Shown one piece after another: positions 52,660-61,853 of a stretch of 64,000 bases of DNA. The stretch lies in contig CAIYYN010000008.1 in assembly GCA_903930435.1 (NCBI GenBank), positions 62,001 through 126,000 of the forward strand. Direction: 5' to 3'. This DNA comes from an uncultured Hyphomicrobiales bacterium. Lineage in GTDB: Bacteria; Pseudomonadota; Alphaproteobacteria; Rhizobiales; Ancalomicrobiaceae. Every line of letters starts with the position of its first letter. The stretch's first letter is position 1. A model generated the notes under the pieces. It saw nothing but the letters and a program-made list of their open reading frames with translations, made no database searches and was not told the origin of the DNA. The position numbers and the translations under genes were made by a program.

Positions 52660-54111
52660 TCAAATACTCATGCACAGATATTTGATTTCGAGAAAGTCCT
52701 CGATGCCGTACTTCGAGCCTTCACGACCGAGGCCGGATGATTTGATGCCGCCGAACGGTGCTTCGGCGGTCGATATGAGGCCCGTGTTGATGCCGACCAT
52801 GCCATAATCCAGCGCTTCCGCCACGCGCCAGACGCGGCTGATGTCGCGGGCGTAGAAATAGGAGGCGAGACCGAATTCCGTATCATTCGCCATCTCGATG
52901 ACCTCATCTTCGGTCTCGAACGCGATGATCGGCGCGACGGGACCGAAGGTCTCTTCCTTCAGGATCTTCATGCCGGATTTGACGCCGGTCAGGATGGTTG
53001 GCTCGTAGAAGCTGCCACCAAGCGCTGAGCGTTTGCCGCCGGTCAGCACGGTTGCGCCATGACTGACGGCGTCTTCGACATGGGATTCGACCTTGGCAAG
53101 GGCTGCAGCATCGATGAGCGGCCCGATGATCACGCCCGGCTCAGTGCCGTTGCCGACGGTCAGCTTCGCGGTCGCGGCTGCCAGCTTTTGCGCGAAGGTC
53201 TCAAGCACGCCCTTCTGCACATAGATCCGGTTGGCGCAAACGCAGGTCTGGCCGGCATTGCGATATTTGGCGATCAGTGCGCCCTCGACGGCCTTGTCGA
53301 GATCTGCATCGTCGAACACGATGAAGGGCGCATTGCCGCCGAGTTCCAAAGACAGTTTCTTGATATCATGCGCACATTGCCGCATCAGGATGCGACCGAC
53401 ATTGGTCGAGCCGGTAAATGTGAGCTTGCGGACCTTCGGATTGGTGCAGAGTTCCAGCCCCATTCCCGAGGCATCAAGTCCCGGGATCATGCTCAGGACG
53501 CCCTTCGGCACGCCTGCGCGCTCGGCCAATACGGCCATTGCAAGCGCTGACAGCGGCGTCTTTTCAGCGGGGCGACCGACAAAGGCGCAGCCGGAAGCGA
53601 GCGCAGGGGCAACCTTGCGGGCGATCATGGCGTTGGGGAAATTCCAAGGCGTGATGGAGCCAACCACGCCGACCGGCTGCTTGATGATGACGATGCGCTT
53701 GTCCGCCTGATGGCCGGGGATCGTATCGCCGTAGATGCGACGGCCTTCCTCGGCAAACCACTGGATGAAGCTCGCACCGTAGCCGATCTCGCCACGCGCC
53801 TCGGCAAGCGGCTTGCCCATCTCGGCGGTCAGGATCTTGGCGAGATCGTCGGTGGCATCGAGCATCAGCTGCTGCCATTTGAGCAGGATCACAGCCCGTT
53901 CCTTGGCGGTCTTGGCAGCCCATGCCTTTTGTGCGGTATAGGCAGCATCGATTGCGGCACGCACCGTCATCGCGTCCATGTCGGCGACATCGGCGATCTT
54001 CTCGCCGGTGGCCGGGTTGGTCACGGCGAAGGTCTTGCTGCCCGCTTGCCAATCCCCGCCGATGAATGCGCGGGTTTCCAACAGGCTCGGGTCATTCAGT
54101 GAAAGCGTCAT
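52660..54111 (-). CDS. gabD: NAD(P)-dependent succinate-semialdehyde dehydrogenase type aldehyde dehydrogenase
   Basis: A 483-aa ALDH. The nucleophile is C290 in NAGQTCVCANR, which also has the neighbouring Cys (CVC) found in GabD as a redox switch. The general base Glu is in LELGGNAPFIVFDDAD; N in PWNFPNAM is the oxyanion residue. The N-terminus (LLETRAFIGGDWQAG) and C-terminus (SSGLGREGSKYGIEDFLEIKYL) follow GabD closely. GAGG lies before the ATG. No gabT is close. It converts succinate semialdehyde to succinate, or glutarate semialdehyde in lysine breakdown. Confidence 0.88.
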   Translation of the reverse strand: MTLSLNDPSLLETRAFIGGDWQAGSKTFAVTNPATGEKIADVADMDAMTVRAAIDAAYTAQKAWAAKTAKERAVILLKWQQLMLDATDDLAKILTAEMGKPLAEARGEIGYGASFIQWFAEEGRRIYGDTIPGHQADKRIVIIKQPVGVVGSITPWNFPNAMIARKVAPALASGCAFVGRPAEKTPLSALAMAVLAERAGVPKGVLSMIPGLDASGMGLELCTNPKVRKLTFTGSTNVGRILMRQCAHDIKKLSLELGGNAPFIVFDDADLDKAVEGALIAKYRNAGQTCVCANRIYVQKGVLETFAQKLAAATAKLTVGNGTEPGVIIGPLIDAAALAKVESHVEDAVSHGATVLTGGKRSALGGSFYEPTILTGVKSGMKILKEETFGPVAPIIAFETEDEVIEMANDTEFGLASYFYARDISRVWRVAEALDYGMVGINTGLISTAEAPFGGIKSSGLGREGSKYGIEDFLEIKYLCMSI

Positions 54112-54254
54112 GCATCTGCCTCATGGGTGTTTCGATCCTGGCCATGAGCTTGCACCGCTGATCGGGGCATTTGTCAAGGAGAACTGCGTCCTCCTCCGGC
54201 TAGCGCAGTGGCATCGCGTTTCCAGATTGCGCGGCGTCATTTATCCAGTTACGT

Positions 54255-54440
54255 TTCCAGATGATGGTGCCTTTCGAGGCTCAAAAGGGAACACGGGATT
54301 AGGAGGCAACTCCGGAGCCGTGGCTGTACCCGCAACTGTATGCGACGAGACAACGCCAAAGCAGGATCACTGGGGCTTCCGGCCTTGGGAAGATCGGCGA
54401 AGTCGACGACCCGCAAGCCAGGAGACCTGCCATCAGCCGT
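54255..54440 (+). promoter_or_regulatory. Cobalamin (B12) riboswitch
   Basis: The conserved B12-aptamer elements come in the right order: GATGGTGCC near 54261, AAAAGGGAACACGGG at 54283-54297, GCCGTGGCTGTACCCGCAACTGTA (54317-54340, the B12 box region), GGATCACTGGG, GGGAAG, and CCGCAAGCCAGGAGACCTGCC at 54411-54431. It lies about 105 nt before the NiCoT start. When B12 is bound, expression of the cobalt transporter should fall. The gap to the ATG can hold an expression platform that hides the ribosome-binding site; I did not model it. Confidence 0.9.
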
Positions 54441-54543
54441 GCGTTTGCGCGCGGATATGATGTCGGGTCAGGTGCTGCTGATTGCAGTATCGGTCGATCC
54501 ATATCTGCTGCGACGAGGTTTTTCGCCTGCATGCGAGGATGTC

Positions 54544-55611
54544 ATGCCTGAACAAAACTTTCTTGATCGCATTTCCAATGGTGACACGTCACTTAAATCT
54601 CGGGTCACCGCGCTTTATATTTTTCTGATCGCGGCGACAATTATCGCCTGGGTCTGGGCGTGGGTCGTGCTGCATGATCAGCCGGTCCTGATGGGCACGG
54701 CGTTGCTAGCCTATACATTTGGCCTGCGTCATGCGGTCGATGCAGACCACATCGCCGCCATCGACAATGTGACGCGCAAGCTTATGCAGGAACGGCAGCG
54801 TCCCGTCGCCGTCGGTTTTTTCTTTGCACTCGGTCATTCCGCCGTTGTGGTTGCCCTGTCATTCGCGGTCGCCTTTGCAGCAACGATGGTCTCCGAAAAT
54901 ATCGATGGGTTGAAACAGATCGGCGGCATCATCGGTACCGGCATTTCGGCGCTGTTCCTGTTCGCGATTGCACTCGTCAACATCATCCTGCTGTCTTCGG
55001 TGGTCAGGACTTTCCAGGCGGTGAAGCGCGGGGAACCCTTTGTCGAGGAGGATTTCGATATTCTCCTCAACAGTCGGGGATTGCTTGCACGCGTCTTCCG
55101 TCCGGTGTTCGGGATCGTGACCAAGAGCTGGCACATGTTCCCCGTCGGTTTCCTGTTCGGACTTGGTTTCGATACTGCAACGGAAGTGGCGCTGTTCGGT
55201 ATCTCGGCAGCCCAGGCCGGCAATGGCGGCAGCCTTGCAACTGTCCTCGTGTTTCCGGTCCTGTTCACCGTCGGCATGATGCTCGTCGACACAACGGACG
55301 GGATCCTGATGCTAGGTGCGTATGGCTGGGCCTATATGAAGCCGATCCGCAAACTCTATTACAACATCACGATCACCGCGGTTTCAGTTGCCGTGGCGCT
55401 TGTCGTCGGGGGCCTGGAGGCGCTGAACCTGATCGGTGACCAGTTGGGCCTGACCGATGGCGGCGGATTCTGGGGCGCAATCGGTGCCATCAACGACAAC
55501 TTCGGCACGTTGGGCTACATCATCATCGGCATCTTTGCCCTGTCGTGGCTGATTTCGGTCGTCGTTTACCGGGTCAAGGGATACGACCGGCTTGATATCG
55601 AATCTGCCTGA
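54544..55611 (+). CDS. NiCoT-family nickel/cobalt permease, under B12 riboswitch control
   Basis: A 355-aa inner-membrane metal transporter with eight helices. The signature RHAVDADHIAAIDN (helix 2, about 59-72) carries the metal-binding H-x4-D-H, and FFALGHSAVV and LGFDTATEVALF are the other two NiCoT motifs. A longer frame runs back to 54340, inside the riboswitch; GAGG 7 nt before 54544 and the riboswitch fix the start here. Control by cobalamin argues for cobalt as the main substrate, to feed B12 synthesis. A strong terminator follows within 10 nt of the stop. Confidence 0.92.
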   Translation: MPEQNFLDRISNGDTSLKSRVTALYIFLIAATIIAWVWAWVVLHDQPVLMGTALLAYTFGLRHAVDADHIAAIDNVTRKLMQERQRPVAVGFFFALGHSAVVVALSFAVAFAATMVSENIDGLKQIGGIIGTGISALFLFAIALVNIILLSSVVRTFQAVKRGEPFVEEDFDILLNSRGLLARVFRPVFGIVTKSWHMFPVGFLFGLGFDTATEVALFGISAAQAGNGGSLATVLVFPVLFTVGMMLVDTTDGILMLGAYGWAYMKPIRKLYYNITITAVSVAVALVVGGLEALNLIGDQLGLTDGGGFWGAIGAINDNFGTLGYIIIGIFALSWLISVVVYRVKGYDRLDIESA

Positions 55612-55618
55612 TCAGAAG

Positions 55619-55645
55619 CGCCCGCTGGCGATCAGCCAGTGGGCG
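55619..55645 (+). terminator. Terminator hairpin between the NiCoT and DHA2 genes
   Basis: CGCCCGCTGGC (55619-55629) pairs with GCCAGTGGGCG (55635-55645), with one G-T wobble and a 5-nt loop, then TTGCTTT. It ends the NiCoT transcript; the 3' end of the convergent DHA2 gene lies within it, so it may serve both directions. Confidence 0.8.
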
Positions 55646-57038
55646 TTGCTTTCATCGGTATAAGCCGCGAGAAACTCACGGCGCTACCAAGGATCGCAAC
55701 CGCGCTGCCGAGCCACAAGGCCAGTATCGCACCCTCGTCACCGCCGAGCGTCAGGCAAAAGGCGACAAGTACTGCCCCGATGCTCTGGCCGATGTTGCGG
55801 GCCGTAGCGACGATCCCGCTTGCCCCTCCGGCCCGTTCCGGCGGGGCGCTGCTAAGGAGCGCGCGCAGGTTCGGGGACTGGAAGAAGCCAAAGCCTGCGC
55901 CACATAGCATCATCCGCCAGGCAATGCCGAGGGTATCCGGATTTTGCGGCATCAGGGCAAGGCTTGCCATGCCCGCACTCAGCAAAATCAGGCCGATACC
56001 GCCCAGAATGCCTGCGGGATAGCGATCCGAAAGACGACCTGCAATGGGTGCCATGACCCCGACGACGGCAGGCCAAGGCGTCATAAGGAAGCCCGTCTCG
56101 ACCTGACTGTGCCCCATCACGTTGTGCAGCAGGAAGGGCAGGGAGACGAACGCCAGACCCTGAACCATGAATGAGCAAATTGACGTTAGCGCCGACAGGC
56201 TGAAGGCAGGCAGCAAGAACAGATCAACGACGAATATCGGTGTCGGGCGACCGGCTTCGCGTCGGATCAGCAGGACCCCGCAGACGACGGAGCCGACGCA
56301 TAAGGCTCCGATCACTGGCCACTCGCCATGGTGAGCGGCCTGGCTCATGCCGAAAATCATCATGGACAGGAAACCGGCACACAGAAGGGCGGCCAGGGCG
56401 TCAAACGGGCGCTTCACGCGGGTCGTCATAGGAAGCGCATTCAGTCCCAGATAGATCGCGATCAGGCCCGGCGGGATATTGATCAGAAACAACCAGTGCC
56501 AGTTCGTGACAAAGAGGATTGCCGAGGCAGCTGTTGGTCCCAATGTGAAGGAAATCGCCACGACGAGCGCATTCAGGCCGACACCGCGACCAAGGATTTT
56601 GGCAGGGTAGATAAACCGGATCAGCGCGGCGTTGACGCTCATGATCGCGGCAGCGCCGAAGCCTTGTGCCACCCGCGCAATCACGAGCGTCGGCAATGAC
56701 CAGGCAAGGCCGCAGGCAAGCGATGTGATCGTGAACAGGATCAGGCCCGCGATGTAGACGCGGCGATAACCGACGATTTCCCCCAGCGCTGCCAGCGGCA
56801 GCAAGGCACCGACGACCGCCAGCTGATAGGAATTCACGACCCAGATCGACGCTGCACTGCTCGATCCCATGTCGGCAGCGATGGTGGGTAGGGCCGTATT
56901 GACAATGGCCGTATCAAGTGTCGCCATGCCGATTGCGACCAGGACAGCAAATATGGCCTTCAGGCGTTCGGCGGGCGGCAGGCCGTCGACTGGAACTTGA
57001 TCTCGATTAAAAGACGGCATCTGCGAATTCGCTTCCAT
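55632..57038 (-). CDS. MFS transporter, DHA2 family (14-helix drug/metabolite exporter)
   Basis: About 468 aa with 14 hydrophobic helices. LDTAIVNTALPTIAADMG (motif D1) and SYQLAVVGALLPLAALGEIVGYRRVYIAGLILF (motif A) are DHA2 marks, as in EmrB/QacA exporters. The start is uncertain: ATGs at 57038 and 57020 lack good Shine-Dalgarno sequences, and a GTG at 57098 gives a 20-residue extension. No membrane-fusion partner (EmrA) is adjacent, so it works alone. Substrate unknown. It diverges from serA across about 260 nt. Confidence 0.85.
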   Translation of the reverse strand: MEANSQMPSFNRDQVPVDGLPPAERLKAIFAVLVAIGMATLDTAIVNTALPTIAADMGSSSAASIWVVNSYQLAVVGALLPLAALGEIVGYRRVYIAGLILFTITSLACGLAWSLPTLVIARVAQGFGAAAIMSVNAALIRFIYPAKILGRGVGLNALVVAISFTLGPTAASAILFVTNWHWLFLINIPPGLIAIYLGLNALPMTTRVKRPFDALAALLCAGFLSMMIFGMSQAAHHGEWPVIGALCVGSVVCGVLLIRREAGRPTPIFVVDLFLLPAFSLSALTSICSFMVQGLAFVSLPFLLHNVMGHSQVETGFLMTPWPAVVGVMAPIAGRLSDRYPAGILGGIGLILLSAGMASLALMPQNPDTLGIAWRMMLCGAGFGFFQSPNLRALLSSAPPERAGGASGIVATARNIGQSIGAVLVAFCLTLGGDEGAILALWLGSAVAILGSAVSFSRLIPMKATPTG

Positions 57039-57294
57039 CGGGCAGGGCACAATCGTGCGGCGTGTCAACTGGACGGTTGGTGCCGTAATCTTCGGCACAC
57101 AAGAGATCGGTTCAATTTGCCTTGTCGTATGAGAAGCGTCCGATACTCAGTATTTGACCTTATGTCCAACCGGCGCGAAACACATCCTTCAACTCAGGCA
57201 TGGCAGCCGCGCGGCGAAGGCTGTATAGGATGCGCACCTGAAATCGTCACCGATGTCGTTTCTGCGGCACTCAATCTGAAGGTCATTCGTCGCC

Positions 57295-58563
57295 GTGCTT
57301 ACACATTCCGTTGCCCAGCCACAGCTTTCGCTCGCCAAAGACAAGATCCGCGTCCTTCTGCTGGAAGGAATCAGCGATACCGCCGTCAACCTGATCGTCA
57401 ACGCAGGCTATACCAATGTCGAGCGATTGACGAAGGCGCTGAGCGGCGACGCCTTGCTTGAGGCCGTCAAGGGCGTCCATCTGCTTGGCATCCGCTCGCG
57501 GACCCAGATTACCCAGGAGGTGCTTGATGCGGCTGACCGGCTTATTGCGATTGGATGCTTCAGTGTCGGCACCAATCAGGTCGATCTCGATGCAGCGCGC
57601 AAAAGCGGCGTGCCGGTGTTCAATGCGCCTTTCTCCAATACGCGCAGTGTCGCCGAACTCGTGATTGGCGAAATCGTCATGTTGCTGCGGCGGATCATTC
57701 CGCGTTCTGTCTCCGCGCATGAAGGTGGCTGGGACAAGTCGGCCATCGGCAGCTTCGAAGTGCGTGGCAAGACGCTCGGCATCATCGGCTATGGCAATAT
57801 CGGTTCGCAATTGTCCAATCTGGCCGAGGGCATGGGCATGCGCGTGATCTTCTATGATCACACCGACAAGCTCCGTCATGGCAATACCGAATCCGTCGGT
57901 AGCCTCGCCGCCTTGCTCGGGGAAAGTGATATCGTCAGCCTGCATGTGCCGGAGACGCCAACGACCTACAACATGATTGGCGCTGCCGAGATTGCCGCGA
58001 TGAAGGATGGAGCCTATCTCATCAACAACAGTCGCGGAACGGTTGTTGACCTTGATGCGCTTGCTGATGCCCTGAAGGCCGGCAAGTTGCGCGGCGCGGC
58101 CGTCGACGTTTTCCCGGTCGAGCCGCAGTCGAATAGTGAGCGCTTCAAGTCGCCGCTACAGGGCTTGCCGAATGTGATACTCACCCCGCATATCGGCGGA
58201 TCGACAGAGGAAGCGCAGGAGCGGATCGGCTCGGAGGTTGCGCGTAAACTGGTCGATTACAGCGATAGCGGCACGACGGTCGGTGCGGTGAATTTCCCGC
58301 AGGTGCAGTTACCCGCCCGCCCCATCGGCACGCGCTTCATTCAGGTGCAGCGCAACGTGCCCGGCATGCTTGGTCGCCTGAACGAGGTGCTTGCCAAGCA
58401 CGCAGTCAACATCGCGGCGCAATATTATGAGACCTACAGCGACGTGGGTTATGTCGTTCTCGATGCCGATGCGTCCCCAGCCGACAGCCAAAGCATCCTC
58501 AACGATATCAAGGATATCGACGGCACGATCCGAGCCCGACTGCTCTATGAGCATCGCGGGTGA
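57295..58563 (+). CDS. serA: D-3-phosphoglycerate dehydrogenase, E. coli type with C-terminal ACT domain
   Basis: First enzyme of serine synthesis: 3-phosphoglycerate to 3-phosphohydroxypyruvate. The 422-aa protein follows E. coli SerA closely: IRSRTQIT, IGCFSVGTNQVDLDAA, PFSNTRSVAELVIGE, the nucleotide motif GYGNIGSQL, catalytic Arg in NNSRGTVVD, Glu in FPVEPQSNS, and His in TPHIGGST. An ACT domain (about 345-420) ends in IRARLLYE. In E. coli serine binds at H344, N346 and N364; here the first is Gln (VQRNVPG) while both Asn remain, so feedback control may be weaker. It starts with GTG just after an in-frame TGA, leaving no earlier start. Confidence 0.92.
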   Translation: MLTHSVAQPQLSLAKDKIRVLLLEGISDTAVNLIVNAGYTNVERLTKALSGDALLEAVKGVHLLGIRSRTQITQEVLDAADRLIAIGCFSVGTNQVDLDAARKSGVPVFNAPFSNTRSVAELVIGEIVMLLRRIIPRSVSAHEGGWDKSAIGSFEVRGKTLGIIGYGNIGSQLSNLAEGMGMRVIFYDHTDKLRHGNTESVGSLAALLGESDIVSLHVPETPTTYNMIGAAEIAAMKDGAYLINNSRGTVVDLDALADALKAGKLRGAAVDVFPVEPQSNSERFKSPLQGLPNVILTPHIGGSTEEAQERIGSEVARKLVDYSDSGTTVGAVNFPQVQLPARPIGTRFIQVQRNVPGMLGRLNEVLAKHAVNIAAQYYETYSDVGYVVLDADASPADSQSILNDIKDIDGTIRARLLYEHRG

Positions 58564-58664
58564 TTGAATTGGGGCGGTTGCGATGACGTGATGTGAGGGT
58601 CAGTTCTGTGTCAAGACCAGTCTAGATGGTTCGATTTCCAAACAGAACTTTTCGCTAACGCCAA

Positions 58665-59315
58665 TCATTGCGACGGCTTGAGAGACCGGAGAACGGCCTC
58701 GCAGATCAGGTCCTTATGCGTCTCTCTCAGCTTCATATCTGCGAGATCGCGATCGAATAGTCGACCGAATGTATAGCGGTTCGACACGCGGAAGAAGCAA
58801 AATGCGCTGATCAGCATATGGACATCGACGGGGTCGATGTCCGAGCGAAAGACGCCTTCCGTCCGACCTTTTTCGAGAATGGCCGTCAGCGTGTCGATCA
58901 CAGTGCGATTCAAGGCCTGAATGGGCTTTGAATTCGCCATATAGCTGCCTTTGTGGATATTCTCGATGCTGACCAGCCGACTGAAGCCGGGGTGAGCGTC
59001 GTGGTAGTCAAAGGTGAAGCTGATCATGCGCTTGATCGCTTCGACGGGATCCAGGTGAAGCAGGTCAAGCTTGCGTTCGGCTTCGCGAATTTCGGTATAG
59101 GCCTGCTCGAGCACGGCAAGATAGAGTCCTTCCTTGCTGCCGAAATAGTAATAGATCATGCGCTTGGCCGACCCTGTCCGGGCAGCTATCGCGTCGACAC
59201 GAGCACCGGACAATCCATTCTCGACAAACTCTTCATAAGCGGCAGCCAGGATCGCAAGTCGTGTCCGCTCGCGGTCGAACCGTCCACCTTTGCCTTCGTC
59301 TTCCCGGGATTCCAT
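58665..59315 (-). CDS. TetR-family transcriptional regulator
   Basis: About 216 aa. The N-terminal TetR helix-turn-helix spans about 17-65 (RLAILAAAYEEFVENGLSGARVDAIAARTGSAKRMIYYYFGSKEGLY). The C-terminal ligand domain has the SIENIHKGSYMANS segment seen in regulators of catabolic genes. GGGAGA lies 7 nt before the ATG at 59315; an ATG at 59402 is rejected for lack of a site. It is divergent from the MHS remnant and the 3-dehydroshikimate dehydratase gene, which it probably controls, with shikimate, dehydroshikimate or protocatechuate as inducer (inference). Confidence 0.88.
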   Translation of the reverse strand: MESREDEGKGGRFDRERTRLAILAAAYEEFVENGLSGARVDAIAARTGSAKRMIYYYFGSKEGLYLAVLEQAYTEIREAERKLDLLHLDPVEAIKRMISFTFDYHDAHPGFSRLVSIENIHKGSYMANSKPIQALNRTVIDTLTAILEKGRTEGVFRSDIDPVDVHMLISAFCFFRVSNRYTFGRLFDRDLADMKLRETHKDLICEAVLRSLKPSQ

Positions 59316-59606
59316 CTTGCGTCTCCCGTAACCCACCCAGATCCATGTTATCGCGACGCTGACTACGGCGCGCGGGCGTTCATTGCAATGCATTTGCACC
59401 ATTTGTCGATTGATTTTGTCGGTGCAGGCCGAAATATGTTCGAATGATATTGACGTGTACTACCTAGTTAATCCATGTAACCGGAAACGAGTTTGCTGGC
59501 CGCTAGTCGCATCGAACCTCTTGCCTGACGCTGGTCAGACGGAGGCTTGGGCAAGATGACGGTACAAGTCTTCAGACAGCTTCCGGGAGAAAATTCGGGC
59601 GTCGTC

Positions 59607-59876
59607 TACAGCGCATCCAATGGCATCTGGCCCTCGCTCTATGGTGAAATGTTCAATACCAAGGTCCGTCTGTCCGGCATGGCAATTGGAACGCAGATCG
59701 GTTTCTTCCTGGGGGGCTTCGCGCCTGCGATCAGCGCGAGCCTCATTGGAACAGGTCCGACGGCTTGGTATCCTGTGGCTGCTTTCACGTCACTGACATC
59801 GATCATTTCGGCCATCTCGATCTTCACGGCACGCGAGACCTTCCGCACGCCGCTTGATAAACTAGGGTCGAAGTGA
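59607..59876 (+). pseudogene. C-terminal remnant of an MHS-family (shikimate-type) MFS transporter
   Basis: About 89 codons survive: YSASNGIWPSLYGEMFNTKVRLSGMAIG, then helices 11 and 12 with GFFLGGFAPAISASL and ITS-like SLTSIISAISIFTARET. This is the last fifth of metabolite:H+ symporters such as ShiA or KgtP. The codons before 59607 (from ATG 59547) do not match the family and carry no membrane helices, so about 340 residues are gone. It lies between the TetR gene and the 3-dehydroshikimate dehydratase, exactly where a shikimate or quinate importer would be expected. A deletion removed it; the Liv-type importer at 29.6-34.2 kb may now do this job. Confidence 0.8.
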
Positions 59877-59957
59877 ATCGCCTTTGAACTCTGGTCCGGC
59901 AGGCTGTAGATGTCTGGCGGACCAAGCTATCTGAATCCCGGCGTCTGGAGACTTTGC

Positions 59958-61853
59958 ATGCGCACCTCGATCGCAACCGTTTCCCTCTCTGGAAATCTGA
60001 CCGAAAAGCTGAAAGCCATTGCAGCTGCCGGGTATACGGCGGTTGAAATTTTCGAGGCAGATTTTCTGAGTTACGCCGGAACCGCCCGCGATTTGCGCAA
60101 TCTCTGCGCGGATCTCGGCGTCAAGATCGCCGCCTGGCAACCGTTTCGTGATTTCGAGGGCATGACGGGTAAGGCCCGCGCCCAATGCTTCCATCTAGCG
60201 CGGGCCAAATTTGACCTGATGCAGGAGGTAGGCACCGACCTGATGCTGATCTGCTCGAATGTGTCGCCCGCGTCAGTGGGTGGTATTGATCGGGCAGCCG
60301 CCGATTTCCGTGAACTTGGCGATCTCGCCCAATCACGTGGGCTGCGCGTAGGTTACGAAGCCCTCGCCTGGGGCCGTCACGTCAGTGATTATCGGGATGC
60401 CTGGGAGGTTGTTCGCCGCGCCAACCATCCCTCGATCGGCCTCATCCTGGACAGCTTCCATTTGTTTGCGCGCGGCCTGACGGTTGATGCGATCACGGCC
60501 ATCCCCGGCGACCGCATCTTCCTCGTGCAACTCGCCGATGCGCCCAAGCTCCACCTCGACAGTCTCTCGTGGAGCCGCCACTTCCGCTGTTTCCCCGGAC
60601 AGGGTGGACTCGACGTTGACGGCTTCATGGCAGCGGTAGCGGCGACAGGCTACGAAGGTTACTACAGCCACGAGATTTTCAACGATCAGTTCCGGGCGGG
60701 ATCGGCCCCGCGCACGGCACTCGATGGCATGCGCTCGCTGATCTGGCTGGAAGACAAGCTCACGTCTGAAAATTCCGACATCGTCCGTGGACCCAAATTG
60801 CCGCCGCCGGCCAATTGTCGCGGGGTGGAATTTGTCGAATTTGCCGTTGATACAGAAGCTGGCAAGCGCCTCGGCAACCTGTTTGCCGCGCTCGGTTTCA
60901 GGCACTCGGGACGACATGTGTCCAAGCAAGTCGAGCGCTGGTCGCAGGGGGCGATCAATCTCGTGATCAACACGGAACGGGATGGTTTCGCCCACTCGCA
61001 TCATGTGACTCACGGACCCGGCGTTTGCGCCATCGGCATGACCGTCGACAATGTCGCCGACACGATGGAACGCGCCGAAAACCTCAAGGCACAATCATTC
61101 CGCCAGCCGGTCGCGCCTGGCGAGCTGGAAATTCCGGCTATTCGCGGTGTCGGCGGCAGCCTGCTCTATTTCCTTGAAGCCAAGGGGCCTCTTGCGGAGG
61201 TCTGGGACCGTGAATTCGTCGCGACTGATGCCGCAGAGACGAACGCGGGGCTTACGCGCGTCGATCATATCAATCAGTCCATGCTCTACGATGAAATGCT
61301 GTCGTGGGGGTTGTTCTATACCTCGATCTTCAATCTTTCTTCCGCTCAGCAGCTGGATATCGCCGATCCCAGCGGTCTCGTTCAAAGCCAGGCGATTGTG
61401 TCAAAGGATGGCGCGATGCGGATCGCGCTCAACGGCTCCATGGCGAACCGGACGCTTTCAGCTCGCTTCCTCGCTGAGTTCTTTGGGGCCGGTGTCCAGC
61501 ATATAGCGTTTGAGACGCATGATATCTTCGCCAGTGTCGAGGCCATGCGTGCCAATGGTCTCGATTTCCTGCATATCCCAGCCAATTACTATGACGATCT
61601 CGAAGCCCGGTATGACCTTGCTCCAGAGGTGGCCAAGCGCCTGCGCGACAACCAGATCCTTTATGATCGCGATGGCGACGGAGAATTCTTCCAGATCTAC
61701 ACCCGTGCCTTTGATGACCGCTTCTTTTTTGAGGTCGTCGAACGCCGGAACTACAACGGGTTTGGTGCGGCCAATGCGCCCATCCGGCTCGCTGCCCAGT
61801 CTCGCGAGGCACGGGACGTCGGTGTTCCCCAGCCGGTTCACCAGGCGAGCTGA
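59958..61853 (+). CDS. quiC: 3-Dehydroshikimate dehydratase, bacterial two-domain (QuiC) type
   Basis: A 631-aa fusion that dehydrates 3-dehydroshikimate to protocatechuate (EC 4.2.1.118). Residues 1 to about 275 are a sugar-phosphate-isomerase-like TIM barrel with metal ligands in VGYEALAWGRH (Glu), LILDSFHLF (Asp, His), VQLADAP (Gln) and YYSHEIFND (Glu). Residues from about 290 are a hydroxyphenylpyruvate-dioxygenase-like double VOC domain, in which the H437, H515 and E592 triad is kept. In known QuiC proteins this second domain gives no dioxygenase activity but aids the first. GGAG lies 8 nt before the ATG at 59958. It follows the MHS remnant and faces the TetR gene. AroE at 34.2 kb supplies its substrate. 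Confidence 0.88.
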   Translation: MRTSIATVSLSGNLTEKLKAIAAAGYTAVEIFEADFLSYAGTARDLRNLCADLGVKIAAWQPFRDFEGMTGKARAQCFHLARAKFDLMQEVGTDLMLICSNVSPASVGGIDRAAADFRELGDLAQSRGLRVGYEALAWGRHVSDYRDAWEVVRRANHPSIGLILDSFHLFARGLTVDAITAIPGDRIFLVQLADAPKLHLDSLSWSRHFRCFPGQGGLDVDGFMAAVAATGYEGYYSHEIFNDQFRAGSAPRTALDGMRSLIWLEDKLTSENSDIVRGPKLPPPANCRGVEFVEFAVDTEAGKRLGNLFAALGFRHSGRHVSKQVERWSQGAINLVINTERDGFAHSHHVTHGPGVCAIGMTVDNVADTMERAENLKAQSFRQPVAPGELEIPAIRGVGGSLLYFLEAKGPLAEVWDREFVATDAAETNAGLTRVDHINQSMLYDEMLSWGLFYTSIFNLSSAQQLDIADPSGLVQSQAIVSKDGAMRIALNGSMANRTLSARFLAEFFGAGVQHIAFETHDIFASVEAMRANGLDFLHIPANYYDDLEARYDLAPEVAKRLRDNQILYDRDGDGEFFQIYTRAFDDRFFFEVVERRNYNGFGAANAPIRLAAQSREARDVGVPQPVHQAS

